Under the pieces are notes generated by a model. The model saw only the letters and a program-made list of their open reading frames with translations. It was not told the DNA's origin and ran no database searches. A stretch of 17,270 bases of DNA from Verrucomicrobiota bacterium (GTDB lineage Bacteria > Verrucomicrobiota > Verrucomicrobiia > Opitutales > Opitutaceae), in NCBI GenBank assembly GCA_023446735.1, contig JAEXPQ010000189.1, positions 1 through 17,270 of the forward strand, in the 5' to 3' direction. Shown here one piece after another: positions 1 to 8,394 of the stretch; within the stretch, counting starts at the first letter, position 1, and each line of letters starts with the position of its first letter. A program made the translations under genes and the position numbers.

Positions 1-593
1 GCCAGAAGCCGTTCGCCGTGATCCTCACCTGCTCCGACTCCCGCGTTCCCCCCGAGTTGATCTTCGACCAGGGCATCGGAAGCCTGTTCGTGATCCGGGT
101 CGCCGGCAATGTCGCGCAGGTCGACGAGGTGGCGACCGTCGAATACGGCGTCGGGCACCTGGGCGCCCGGCTCGTCGTCGTCCTGGGCCACACCAAATGC
201 GGTGCCGTCACCGCCGTGGTCGAAGAAGCCCACGTCGGTCCTAATCTCGCGCAACTGGTCAAACCGATCGTGCCGGCCGCCGCGCAAGCGAAGGCCGACA
301 ACCCGGGGATGCGCGGCGCCCCGCTCGTCGCCGCCGCCATCCGGACGAACGTCGGGCAGGCGATCGACGACTTGAAACGACTGAGCCCCGAGATCGCCTT
401 CGCCGTCTCGCACGGCAAAGCCCGCGTCCTCGGCGGCCTCTACGACATCGAGACGGGAGAAGTGGAGTTCTTCGACCACACCACGCCCGCCGCGCACGCG
501 CCGGACCACGGTCCGGCTCCGGCCCCCGCCGCCCCCCACGGCGCCGCGCCCGCCCACGAGGCCACCGCGACACCGGCCGCCGCGCACCATTGA
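1..593 (+). CDS. Beta-carbonic anhydrase, 5'-truncated by window edge
   Basis: Zinc enzyme interconverting CO2 and bicarbonate. The reading frame is open to the window edge: codons from position 3 read QKPFA before the GTG at 18, so the real start lies upstream and GTG 18 is internal. The family signature CSDSRVPPE (first Cys codon at 30-32; Cys and Asp of CxDxR) and the GHTKC motif near 186-200 (His and Cys) supply the four residues expected at a beta-class zinc site. The GNVA and EYGVGHLG segments between them are also typical. The catalytic domain ends near the GLYDIETGEVEFFD stretch, the normal C-terminal strand of the family. After it comes an unusual tail of about 38 residues (480-590) made almost only of Ala, Pro and His, with seven His counted from FFDH onward. 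The missing N-terminus prevents judging whether it carries a signal peptide. Family assignment is very secure; physiological role is not evident from neighbours. Confidence 0.95.
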   Translation, partial: QKPFAVILTCSDSRVPPELIFDQGIGSLFVIRVAGNVAQVDEVATVEYGVGHLGARLVVVLGHTKCGAVTAVVEEAHVGPNLAQLVKPIVPAAAQAKADNPGMRGAPLVAAAIRTNVGQAIDDLKRLSPEIAFAVSHGKARVLGGLYDIETGEVEFFDHTTPAAHAPDHGPAPAPAAPHGAAPAHEATATPAAAHH

Positions 594-725
594 GCGCCGC
601 GCCCACGGCGCCAGGGCGCACCAGCGCCGAACGGTGCAACAAACGGCCGTGACAGCGCGCCAAACGGCGTGGGGCCGCCGGTGGCCGCTTGACGTCGCGA
701 CGGCGCGCCCACATCGCGGATACCG

Positions 726-1829
726 ATGAAATCCCCGCATCTCCTTCGGCTGACCGTGGCGTTGTGCCTCGCCGCGGCGGCCACGCTTCCCTTGCACGCC
801 CAATCACCGGCGTTCGTCTCGCCGGAGATCGACGCCGACGGCCGGGTGACCTTCCGGTACCACGCGCCCGAGGCGCGCACCGTCGCCCTCCGCGGCCTGC
901 GCCGCACCGCCCCGCAACCGATGAGCCGCGACGCGGCGGGAGTCTGGACCCTCACCGTCTCCGATCTGGCTCCGGACATCTACGACTACCATTTCGAGGT
1001 CGACGGGGCGGTGGCGCTCGACCCGCGCAACCGCTCGACCAAGAAATGGATCAACTCCGAGAGCGCGTTCGAGCTGACCGGCGCCACCCCGCCCCTCTGG
1101 GCCATGCAGCCCGTGCCGCACGGGACGCTCCACCGGCACACGTTCACCTCCGCCGTCGCTGGCCGCGAATACTCGTTCCAAGTCTATACCCCGCCCGGCT
1201 ACGATCCCACGGGGCCGCAGCGCCACCCCGTCGTCTACCTGCTTCACGGCTACGGCGACGACGAGACCGCCTGGGCGGAGAACGGGCGCGCCCACCTCAT
1301 CGCCGACAATCTGATCGCCCGCGGCGTGATGAAGCCCGCGCTCATCGTGATGCCTCACGGGCACCCGTTGCCCTTTCCCCTCGAAAGAGTCGAGGAGTAC
1401 TTTCCGTCGAACCTCGCGGCGATGGAACGACTCGTGACCGGAGAACTGCTCCCGTTCGTCGAACGCCACTACCGCGCGTCCACGGACCCGCAGGAGCGCG
1501 CGATCGTGGGACTCTCGATGGGCGGCGGCCATGCCTTGGGACTCGGGCTGAACCACCCCGAACTGTTCCAATGGGTCGGCGCCTTCAGCGCCGCCGTGCC
1601 GCTCGGCGAACCGGGGCGGCAGTTTCCGCGGCTGCGCACCCAGGGCGGCCCGCGGCTGTTGTGGATCGCGATCGGACGCGACGATTTCCTCCTCCAGCGC
1701 AACGAGGCCTTCCGCACCTGGCTCGGCGAGAATCGGGTCCGTTTCGACTACACGGTCGGTGACGGCGGCCACGAGTGGACCAACTGGCGCACGTATCTCG
1801 AGCAGTTCCTGCCGCTGCTGTTCCGCTGA
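726..1829 (+). CDS. Secreted esterase, E-set/CBM48-like domain plus esterase-D (CE1-like) alpha/beta hydrolase
   Basis: Predicted serine esterase of 367 residues. Residues 1-25 form a Sec signal peptide (MKSP, hydrophobic LTVALCLAAAATL, ending near LHAQS), so it should act in the periplasm or outside. Residues 28-115 look like the beta-sandwich found before many carbohydrate esterases (VTFRYHAPEARTVALRG...YDYHFEVDG). Residues 135-367 are the hydrolase domain. HGYGDD (174-179) is the oxyanion-hole region, GLSMGG carries the nucleophile Ser264, GRDD supplies the likely acid Asp319 or Asp320, and GGHEW supplies His349. This order and spacing match the PF00756 family, which includes feruloyl and acetyl-xylan esterases (XynZ/Fae type) and enterochelin esterases. 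The N-terminal domain and lack of siderophore genes favour a plant-polysaccharide ester substrate; that is inference. The start at 726 is chosen because the signal peptide begins there; no Shine-Dalgarno sequence precedes it. It appears to be a single-gene unit. Confidence 0.9.
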   Translation: MKSPHLLRLTVALCLAAAATLPLHAQSPAFVSPEIDADGRVTFRYHAPEARTVALRGLRRTAPQPMSRDAAGVWTLTVSDLAPDIYDYHFEVDGAVALDPRNRSTKKWINSESAFELTGATPPLWAMQPVPHGTLHRHTFTSAVAGREYSFQVYTPPGYDPTGPQRHPVVYLLHGYGDDETAWAENGRAHLIADNLIARGVMKPALIVMPHGHPLPFPLERVEEYFPSNLAAMERLVTGELLPFVERHYRASTDPQERAIVGLSMGGGHALGLGLNHPELFQWVGAFSAAVPLGEPGRQFPRLRTQGGPRLLWIAIGRDDFLLQRNEAFRTWLGENRVRFDYTVGDGGHEWTNWRTYLEQFLPLLFR

Positions 1830-1973
1830 GGCCGGACACGGCCAAGGCGGTCCGCCGACCAGGGGGCAACCCTTCGGGACCGCCGGCGCCTCCGCGCTCA
1901 TGGCGCGCGCCTCGCCAGACTCCGGATACGCACCGGGACCGGGCACCGGGAATTCCCAAGCGCCCGAAACGAA

Positions 1974-1999
1974 AAGGTCCGGTCGAACGACCGGACCTT
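1974..1999 (-). terminator. Intrinsic terminator closing the efflux operon
   Basis: A perfect 12-bp inverted repeat, AAGGTCCGGTCG at 1974-1985 and CGACCGGACCTT at 1988-1999, separated by two bases. In practice the innermost pairs would open into a small loop. Read on the minus strand the stem is followed by CCTTTTCGTTTCG, a T-rich run. It lies 29 bases beyond the stop codon of the outer-membrane factor gene, where the leftward operon should end. On the plus strand the base run after the stem is TTGAGGAAAG, a poorer terminator, although the hairpin may also help stop the rightward esterase transcript. Confidence 0.85.
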
Positions 2000-2028
2000 G
2001 AGGAAAGAGGACGCTGGAGGACGTCAGT

Positions 2029-3360
2029 TCACTTCGCGGCGATCTCCGGCTCGGGATCGCCGACCGCGGAGCGCAGCTGGGCGACCGCGGTGTTGTAGGC
2101 ATAGAGCGCCTGCACCTTGTTGTTGCCGGCCTCGGTGAGCGCGACTTGCGCCTGCAAGACATCGAGTTGCGTGGCCGCGCCCACATCGAACCGGGCACGG
2201 GAGAGACGGAGCGCCTCGGCGGCCTGGTCGACCACCTTGGTGGAGGCCGTGACCAACTCCACCGCCTGCTGCCAGGAGGCGAAGGCGCGGCGCACCTCGA
2301 CATCGATCGCGAGCTCCTGCTCCTGCAGCGACAGCCGCGCCTGCGCGGCCTGCGACTTCGCGCTGCGGATCCTCCCGGCGGTGGCGCGGCCGTCGAAGAT
2401 CGCCCAGGACGACTGCGCACCCACGAACCAACCGTCGTGGTTGCTCTGGCCGTTGTTGAGCAACGCGCGGTTGCTCACGACCTGCCAGCCGGCGGAGGCG
2501 CCGACCTTGGGCAGGTAGCCGGCACGGGCCACGGTCACGCCGGCGTCGGCGATCGACACGCCCTTGGCGAGGGCCTGAAGTTCGGCGCGCTGGCGGCGGG
2601 CGGCGGCGAGCGCCTCGTCGAGCGAGAACTGCTCGTTGCCGAACGCAAGTTCGCCGAGGAACTCGGGTACCTTGGTGAGATTGGCGCCCTCGCGGTTGGT
2701 GAAGCCGAGGAGCTGACGCAGTTCCTCGATGCCGATCTTCAGATCGTTGCGGGCGGTGATCAGCGGCGGCCGACCGTTGGCGAGCGCGACCTCGGCGCGG
2801 AGCACATCGAACTGGGCCCCGGCGCCGGCCTCGTAGCGGTTGCGGGCGTTCTTGAGTTCCTCCTCGAGGAGCGAGAGCGCCTGCTCGCGGACCGCGATCG
2901 TCTGCTGGGCGCGGAGCACGTTGTAGAAGGCGATGCGGACGCCCGCGAGGACCTGGTTGCCGACGGCCTGCAACTCGTATTGGGCAGCATCGCGCGAGGC
3001 GCGCGCGGCCTTCACCCCGGCCGCCACCGCGCCGCCGGCGAAGACGGTCTGGTTGACGCTGGCGGCGGCGTTCCACGACTCCGAGTCGAAGCCGGGCGAG
3101 GAGATCTGCTTGGAGGTGCGGTTGTACGCGGCCTCGGCCCCCACAGAGGGCAGCTGGCCCGCGCGGGCGGTGGTGAGGGCGCCCTCGGCCTGGTTGAGGC
3201 GTTCGCGCGCGGCGCGAATGCTGAAGTTGTTCTCGTAGGCGTAGGTCAGGGCCCCGCGGAGATCGATGCGCTCGGGTACAGGCTGGGCCTGATCCGGCGC
3301 GCCGTAGGCAGCGGACGCACCGGCGGCGAGCAGGAGAAGGATCGAACGGACGGATTTCAT
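2029..3360 (-). CDS. TolC-like outer-membrane efflux protein
   Basis: Outer-membrane channel (OEP/TolC superfamily) of 443 residues that forms the exit duct of the tripartite pump encoded by the two preceding genes. MKSVRSILLLLAAGASAAYG (1-20) is a Sec signal peptide with a likely cut after AYG or APD. There is no lipobox Cys, so it resembles TolC more than the lipoprotein OprM/NodT branch. The two-fold repeat of the family is visible: RYEAGAGAQFDVLRAEVALA near 175-194 is echoed by RFDVGAATQLDVLQAQVALT near 390-409. Long Ala/Gln/Glu-rich helices surround both. The open frame extends 56 codons further upstream, but that extension is Arg/Ser/Pro-rich and overlaps the end of the RND gene, so the ATG at 3358-3360 ahead of the signal peptide is preferred. 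It starts 19 bases after the RND stop and is the last gene of the operon. No Shine-Dalgarno sequence; upstream bases are pyrimidine-rich. Confidence 0.93.
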   Translation of the reverse strand: MKSVRSILLLLAAGASAAYGAPDQAQPVPERIDLRGALTYAYENNFSIRAARERLNQAEGALTTARAGQLPSVGAEAAYNRTSKQISSPGFDSESWNAAASVNQTVFAGGAVAAGVKAARASRDAAQYELQAVGNQVLAGVRIAFYNVLRAQQTIAVREQALSLLEEELKNARNRYEAGAGAQFDVLRAEVALANGRPPLITARNDLKIGIEELRQLLGFTNREGANLTKVPEFLGELAFGNEQFSLDEALAAARRQRAELQALAKGVSIADAGVTVARAGYLPKVGASAGWQVVSNRALLNNGQSNHDGWFVGAQSSWAIFDGRATAGRIRSAKSQAAQARLSLQEQELAIDVEVRRAFASWQQAVELVTASTKVVDQAAEALRLSRARFDVGAATQLDVLQAQVALTEAGNNKVQALYAYNTAVAQLRSAVGDPEPEIAAK

Positions 3361-3379
3361 GGGAAGACGGAGGAGGATG

Positions 3380-6300
3380 TCACTTGGCGGGGACGGCCAC
3401 GGGGGCTGCGGCCGGGAAGGCGGTGAGCGGCTTGCCCTGCGGTTGTTCGGCGTGGAGATCGTGTCCGAGCAGCATGTACAGCGACGGCAGGACGAACAGC
3501 GTAAACGCGGTGCCGATCGCCATGCCACCGACCAGCACCAGGCCGATGCTGTTGCGGGCCTCGGCGCCGGGACCGGAAACGAAGCACAGCGGCAGATGGC
3601 CGGCCACGGTGGCGACGGTCGTCATCAGCACGGGGCGCAGGCGGGTGCGCGAGGCCTGGCGGATGGCCTCGAGCTTCGAGCGGCCCTGCTCCTGGAGCTG
3701 GTTGGCGAACTCGACGATGAGGATGCCGTTGCGCGCGATCAGGCCGATGAGGGTGATGAGGCCGACCTGCGAGTAGATGTTGATCGAGGTTGTGAAGCCG
3801 TCGGTCCACCACGGCACGTTCGGATTGAGCATCTTGCCGTAGGTGAAGAGCAGCGCCGAGAAGAACGCCAGCGGCACCGAGCCGAAGAGGATGATCAGCG
3901 GGTCGCGGAAGCTATTGAACTGGGCCGCGAGCACCAGGAAGATCATCACGACGGCGAGCAGGAGCGCGGGGAGGAACTTGTCGCCCTCGGTGCGCAGCTG
4001 GCGCGACTCGCCGGTGTAGTCCACCGTGTAGCCGGCCGGCAACGTCTCCTTGGCGAGGCCCTCGAGCGTAAGGAGCGCATCGTCGAGCGTGCTGTTGGTC
4101 ACGCCGCTGATCTTGATCGCGTTGAGCTGCTGGAAGCGGCTGAGCGAGCGCGGGATCACCGTCTGCTCGAGGTGGGCGATGGTGCCGAGCGAGATCAGCT
4201 CGCCGCGCGGGCCGGAGATGTGGATGTCGGACAGCTGGTCGGTGGTGAGACGTTGGGCACGCTCGACCTGCGGGATGACCTTGAAGCTGCTGCCCTCGAT
4301 GCTGAAGCGGTTCACGTAGTTGCCGCCGATCGCGGAGGCGAGGTCGTAGCCGACCTGGCGCAGGTTCAGGCCCATCGCGGCGACCTTCTCGCGGTCGATG
4401 ATCACCCGCGCCTGCGGCTGGTCGACCTTGGTATCCTGCTGGAGGAACATGAACTTGCCCGAGCCCATCGCGCGCCCGAGCAGTTCCTCGGCCACCGGGA
4501 GCATGCGGGCATGGTCCTCGGTGGAGCAGATGAGGAACTCAACCGGCATGTCGCTGCCGCCGGGCAACGCGGGCGGGAGCACCGGGAAGAAGCTCACGCC
4601 GGGAATGAAGTGCGTCTTCTGCTGCACCTCGCCGACAATCTCGGCGATGCCGCGTTCGCGCTGGTTCCACGGCTTCACGATCATGCCGGCGAAGCCGCCC
4701 GTGGGCATCGCAACCTGGAACGAATAGTCGAACTCCTTCACGCTCATCATCGCCTGGTCGATCGCCTTGGTGCTGCGCGAGGTCGCGTCAAGCGTGGCGT
4801 TGGCGGCCGTGTCGGTCACGATGCCGAACATGAAGCCCTGGTCCTCCGTCGGCGCGAGCTCCTTGGGCGAGAGCTGCCACATCATGAACGTGGAGACAAA
4901 CAGCACCAGCCACACGGCGTACGCCATCCAGCGGGCGCCGAGCGAGGCGTCGACGATCTTGCCGTAGAACTGCCGGAACTTGTCGAAGTGCCGGTTGATC
5001 ATGCCCGCGAAGCCGTGCTCCTCGGCGGAGCGGTCGAGCAGGCGCGAGGACATCATCGGCGAGAGCGTGATCGCCACGATGCCGGAGATGAACACCGCGC
5101 CGGCCAGCGTGAGCGCGAACTCGCGGAACAGCGCGCCGGTGAGGCCGCCCTGCAGGCCGATGGGCGTGTACACGGCGGCGAGCGTGATCGTCATCGAGAT
5201 CACGGGGCCCACGAGCTCGCGGGCGCCGGCGATGGCGGCGTCGAAGGGCGACTGGCCCTCGCGCAGGTGACGCTCGATATTCTCGACGACGACGATGGCG
5301 TCGTCGACCACGAGACCGACCGAGAGCACGACGGCGAGCAGCGTGAGCAGGTTGAGCGTGAAGCCGAAGGCCTGCATCAGGAAGACGGCGCCGATGAGCG
5401 AGATCGGGATCGCCATGATCGGCACGAGCACGGTGCGCCACGAGCCGAGGAAGAGGAAGATGACGAGCATCACGATGAGCAGCGTCTCGACGAGGGTCTT
5501 CACCACCTCGTGGATGGCGTCGTTGATGTACTCGGTGGCGTCGTACGCAATGTTGGCGTCGAGGCCGTTGGGCACCTCGGCCTTGATCTTCTCCATCTCG
5601 GCACGCACGCGGCCGATGACCTCGATGGAGTTCGAGTTGGGCTGGACGAAGATGCCCATGAACACGGCCGTCTGGCCGCTGAAACGCACCTCGGAACTGT
5701 AGTCCTCGGCGCCGAGCACGACATCAGCGAGGTCCTGGAGGCGCACGAGTGTGTCGCCGCTGCTGCGCACGACGAGCTGACGGAACTCCTCGGCGGTGCG
5801 AAGGTTCGTGTTGGCAGTGAGCGGGACCTGGATGAGCGCGCCCTTGGTGGAGCCGAGCGCGGAGAGGTAGTTGTTCGCCGCGAGCGCCTCGCGCACCTCG
5901 GCGGGGGTGACACCCAGCGCGGCCATGCGGTCGGGCTTGAGCCAGATGCGCATCGCGTAGGTGCGGCCACCCATGATCTCGGCGCGCTGCACGCCGGCGA
6001 CGGCGGAGAGGCGCGGCTGGACCTTGCGGGTGAGGTAGTCGGTGATCTCGTTCTGCTCCATCACGCCGGAGGCGAAGCTCAGGTAACAGGAAGCCAACGA
6101 CGAGTCGGCCGGCACGAGGTCGATGAGCGGCACCTCGGACTCGGGCGGGAGGTCGCCGCGCACGGCATTGACCTTCGAGGTGATCTGCGTGAGCGCCTCG
6201 TTGCCGTCGAAGTTGATGCGCAGGCGGGCCGTGATCTCGGACATGCCCTGGCTGCTGGTCGACTGGATGTAGTCGATGCCGTCGGCCGCGGCGATGGCGC

Positions 6301-6517
6301 GCTCGATCGGAGTGGTGATGAAGCCGCGGACGAGGTCGGCGTCGGCGCCGATATAGAAGGTGCGGACGGTGATCGAGGAGTTGTCGCTGCGCGGATACTG
6401 GCGCACGCTCAGGGTGCGCCAGGCCTGCACGCCGGCGATGATGATCACAAGGTTGACGACGATCGCGAGGACGGGTCGCCGGATGAAGATGTCGGTGATG
6501 GAGGACTTGAGTTTCAT
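3380..6517 (-). CDS. RND multidrug efflux pump, AcrB/MexB-like (HAE1 family)
   Basis: Inner-membrane proton-driven drug exporter of 1045 residues, the usual length for the hydrophobe/amphiphile RND family. The N-terminus has the typical MxLKSSITDIFIRRPVLA start with TM1 at about 13-33. The first periplasmic porter half follows to about 340. TM2-TM6 run from about 342, with the proton-relay pair in GLVVDDAIVVVENIERH (Asp405 and Asp406, matching AcrB Asp407/Asp408). A second periplasmic half spans about 560-845. TM8-TM12 follow, including LAAQFNSFRDPLIILF and RTRLRPVLMTT. The residue aligned with AcrB Lys940 is Arg929 (GLIARNGILIVEF), a conservative change at a site in the proton relay. The short cytoplasmic tail is Pro/Ala-rich. 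The gene begins 52 bases after the membrane fusion gene and ends 19 bases before the outer-membrane factor. Substrates cannot be read from sequence; organic compounds rather than metals are expected because heavy-metal CusA features are absent. Confidence 0.96.
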   Translation of the reverse strand: MKLKSSITDIFIRRPVLAIVVNLVIIIAGVQAWRTLSVRQYPRSDNSSITVRTFYIGADADLVRGFITTPIERAIAAADGIDYIQSTSSQGMSEITARLRINFDGNEALTQITSKVNAVRGDLPPESEVPLIDLVPADSSLASCYLSFASGVMEQNEITDYLTRKVQPRLSAVAGVQRAEIMGGRTYAMRIWLKPDRMAALGVTPAEVREALAANNYLSALGSTKGALIQVPLTANTNLRTAEEFRQLVVRSSGDTLVRLQDLADVVLGAEDYSSEVRFSGQTAVFMGIFVQPNSNSIEVIGRVRAEMEKIKAEVPNGLDANIAYDATEYINDAIHEVVKTLVETLLIVMLVIFLFLGSWRTVLVPIMAIPISLIGAVFLMQAFGFTLNLLTLLAVVLSVGLVVDDAIVVVENIERHLREGQSPFDAAIAGARELVGPVISMTITLAAVYTPIGLQGGLTGALFREFALTLAGAVFISGIVAITLSPMMSSRLLDRSAEEHGFAGMINRHFDKFRQFYGKIVDASLGARWMAYAVWLVLFVSTFMMWQLSPKELAPTEDQGFMFGIVTDTAANATLDATSRSTKAIDQAMMSVKEFDYSFQVAMPTGGFAGMIVKPWNQRERGIAEIVGEVQQKTHFIPGVSFFPVLPPALPGGSDMPVEFLICSTEDHARMLPVAEELLGRAMGSGKFMFLQQDTKVDQPQARVIIDREKVAAMGLNLRQVGYDLASAIGGNYVNRFSIEGSSFKVIPQVERAQRLTTDQLSDIHISGPRGELISLGTIAHLEQTVIPRSLSRFQQLNAIKISGVTNSTLDDALLTLEGLAKETLPAGYTVDYTGESRQLRTEGDKFLPALLLAVVMIFLVLAAQFNSFRDPLIILFGSVPLAFFSALLFTYGKMLNPNVPWWTDGFTTSINIYSQVGLITLIGLIARNGILIVEFANQLQEQGRSKLEAIRQASRTRLRPVLMTTVATVAGHLPLCFVSGPGAEARNSIGLVLVGGMAIGTAFTLFVLPSLYMLLGHDLHAEQPQGKPLTAFPAAAPVAVPAK

Positions 6518-6569
6518 AACGGGCGCGGAGCGCGGCGTTGGAGGGGGAGACGGCCGGTGCGGGGACCGA

Positions 6570-7703
6570 TCAGCTGTTGGCCGGCTTGGGCGCGAGCTCC
6601 GGCTTGGGCGCGAGGGCGTTGTTGACGATCACGGCGCCGCCGTTGCGCAGCTTGAAACCGCCGAGGGTGACGACCTCCTCGCCAGGCTTCACGCCCGCGA
6701 GGATCATGACGAAATCGCCGCGGGCCTGGCCGAGGCGGACGACCTCCTGGCGCACGGTCTTGAGGTCGCCGCCCTCCGGACCCTTGCCCTTGGCGGTCTC
6801 GACGACGAACACCGTGTTGCCCGAGGTGGAATAGTTGACGGCGGTCACCGGCACCACGACCTGCGGCGCGCCGGCGGGGCGCACAACCTCGACCTTGGCA
6901 AACATGCCCGGGCGCAGGAGCTCGTCCCCGTTGGCCAGCGTCGCGCGGATGCGGATGCTGCGGGTCTGCGGATCGATGCGCGAGTCGATGGCGGTGATGG
7001 TGCCGTCGAAGACGCGGTCGGGAGCGGCGTCGGCGACGACGCGCACGGGCTGACCGGACTCGAGCTCCGAGAGGCGCTGCTGCGGCAGGGTGAAATCGAC
7101 ATGGATCGGGTCGAGCGCCTCGAGCGAGACGAGAGCGTCGCCGGCGTTGAGGAACTGGCCGAGGTTGGCGCGGCGGATACCGAGGCGGCCGGCGAAGGGC
7201 GCGCGGAAGGTCTTCTTCTCGATGGCGGCCTTGATCTGCTCGACGGCAGCCGCGGCCTGCTTGAGCTGGGCCTCGGCGGCGTCGGCCTCGGACTGGGCGA
7301 GCGTGTCGCGGCTGCGCAGCTCGCGGATGCGTTCGGCATTGAGCCGGGCGAGCTCGACGCTGGCCTCGGCGGAGCGCAACTGCGCCTCCTCGAGGGTGAC
7401 GTCCATCTGGGCGATCAGGTCGCCCTTGGCCACCTTGGCGCCGGAGGTGAAGTCGATGCGCCCGATCACGCCGCTGGCCTCGGCGCTGAGAGTGATACCG
7501 TTCTCGGCCACGAGGGAGCCGACGGCGTTGATGGTCGGATTCCAGGATTCGGCGGCGGCGATCGCGGTGGCGACCGTCTGCGGGGGCATCTGCATGCCGG
7601 CGCCGGCGGCCTCCATGGCCTTGAACTGCGGCAGTTTGAGAATGGCGAGACCTCCGATCACGAGCGCGAGGAAGGCGGCGAGAAGGACGAGTTTCTTGAA
7701 CAT
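6570..7703 (-). CDS. RND periplasmic adaptor (membrane fusion protein, AcrA/HlyD-like)
   Basis: Adaptor linking the RND pump to the outer-membrane channel, 377 residues. Residues 4-23 are one hydrophobic segment (VLLAAFLALVIGGLAILKL) without a lipobox Cys, so it is probably an uncleaved membrane anchor, as in MexH-type adaptors. Two halves of the lipoyl/barrel-sandwich domain flank a coiled-coil hairpin. VGSLVAENGITLSAEASGVI (61-80) is the first half, about 104-165 is the Ala/Glu/Arg-rich coiled coil, and TFRAPFAGRLGIRRANLGQF (165-184) is the returning half. The beta-barrel region follows (DPIHVDFTLPQQRL), then the membrane-proximal domain with RPGMFAKVEV and PVTAV. The open frame extends 46 codons further, but the ATG at 7701-7703 is the one ahead of the membrane anchor. 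It lies 83 bases after the MarR gene and 52 bases before the pump. No Shine-Dalgarno; the 17 bases before the ATG are almost pure C/T. Confidence 0.94.
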   Translation of the reverse strand: MFKKLVLLAAFLALVIGGLAILKLPQFKAMEAAGAGMQMPPQTVATAIAAAESWNPTINAVGSLVAENGITLSAEASGVIGRIDFTSGAKVAKGDLIAQMDVTLEEAQLRSAEASVELARLNAERIRELRSRDTLAQSEADAAEAQLKQAAAAVEQIKAAIEKKTFRAPFAGRLGIRRANLGQFLNAGDALVSLEALDPIHVDFTLPQQRLSELESGQPVRVVADAAPDRVFDGTITAIDSRIDPQTRSIRIRATLANGDELLRPGMFAKVEVVRPAGAPQVVVPVTAVNYSTSGNTVFVVETAKGKGPEGGDLKTVRQEVVRLGQARGDFVMILAGVKPGEEVVTLGGFKLRNGGAVIVNNALAPKPELAPKPANS

Positions 7704-7786
7704 AGGAGAGGGAAGGAAGGTTGAATCAGCGAAGAAGTGGTCGCGGGATGGGCTTTGCGCAGGGAACGGTGCGGGCCGGGCGAGCT

Positions 7787-8374
7787 TCAAGCCTCTCTGG
7801 GCCGGCGGTCGTCCGCAGCGGTCGAACGGTTCTGCGAGCACGCACAGCCGCAGGCGGTCTCGCCACCCTGGGCCAGCACGCGGCTAAGGCCGCCCTGCAC
7901 CCGGCAGAGCAGCTCCATAAGTTTCGCCCGATCGGTCGCGTCGAGACCGGACATCAGCTCCGCGACGCAGCGGAAGTGGTTCGGCAGGAAGTCGGCGAGG
8001 AACTTCAGGCCGGCAGGCGCGAGCCGCACCAAGGTCGCCCGCCGATCGCCCGGATCCGGCAACCGCTCCACCATCGCATCGCGCTCCAAACCATCGATCA
8101 GCCCCGTAATGGTCGCCTTGCTCACCCCGTAGGCCTCGGCCAGATTGGTCTGGTTCACCGGCGTCTCCGGATTGCGGTTCAGATACATCATGATCGCGAA
8201 ACGCCCGTGCGAGAGACCGTGCTCAGCAAGAAACCGTTCGAAGCCTTCCGTCACGTCATGGACGGTCCGAACCAGGCACATGATCGCGCGGATGCTCTCG
8301 GTCTCCATCTCAGGATAACGGTCTTTGAGACGGGCCAGGCAATCGTGGTCGGGAAGGTCGCGAAGAAGAAACAT
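7787..8374 (-). CDS. MarR-family transcriptional regulator with C-terminal CxCxC motif
   Basis: Winged-helix regulator of 195 residues, first gene of the efflux operon and very likely its local repressor. The MarR core runs from about 25 to 160. GLSHGRFAIMMYLNR (53-67) leads into the recognition helix region NQTNLAEAYGVSKATITGLI (74-93), followed by the wing with DPGDRRATLVRLAPAG (107-122), where the DxRxxxxxLT-like motif is typical of the family. Seven Cys are present, three of them in a tight C-terminal CGCACS cluster (Cys175, Cys177, Cys179) before a short polar tail. This could be a redox or metal-responsive element, but that is speculation. The start at 8374 is the longest; Met23 (METESIRAIM) is an alternative. 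The near-palindrome at 8395-8421, upstream of the ATG, is the candidate operator. MarR regulators of this layout commonly repress themselves and the adjacent pump. Confidence 0.92.
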   Translation of the reverse strand: MFLLRDLPDHDCLARLKDRYPEMETESIRAIMCLVRTVHDVTEGFERFLAEHGLSHGRFAIMMYLNRNPETPVNQTNLAEAYGVSKATITGLIDGLERDAMVERLPDPGDRRATLVRLAPAGLKFLADFLPNHFRCVAELMSGLDATDRAKLMELLCRVQGGLSRVLAQGGETACGCACSQNRSTAADDRRPREA

Positions 8375-8394
8375 GATAGGCAGGAAGAATACCG

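Noticed and set aside
804..2420. Minus-strand open frame of 538 codons opposite the esterase and into the efflux terminator region
   Set aside because: It crosses the perfect terminator hairpin and is antisense to the esterase; composition is typical of a GC-rich shadow frame.
3361..3528. 56-codon upstream extension of the outer-membrane factor gene
   Set aside because: It overlaps the end of the pump gene, is Arg/Ser/Pro-rich and would bury the signal peptide that begins at 3360.
3359..6625. Plus-strand open frame of 1088 codons opposite the RND pump gene
   Set aside because: It is exactly antisense to a well conserved pump gene. Its product is an Arg/Glu/His/Gly-rich low-complexity chain with no domain, as expected from third-position GC bias.
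7704..7841. 46-codon upstream extension of the adaptor gene
   Set aside because: It would overlap the regulator gene and put the N-terminal membrane anchor internally; the ATG at 7703 fits the family.
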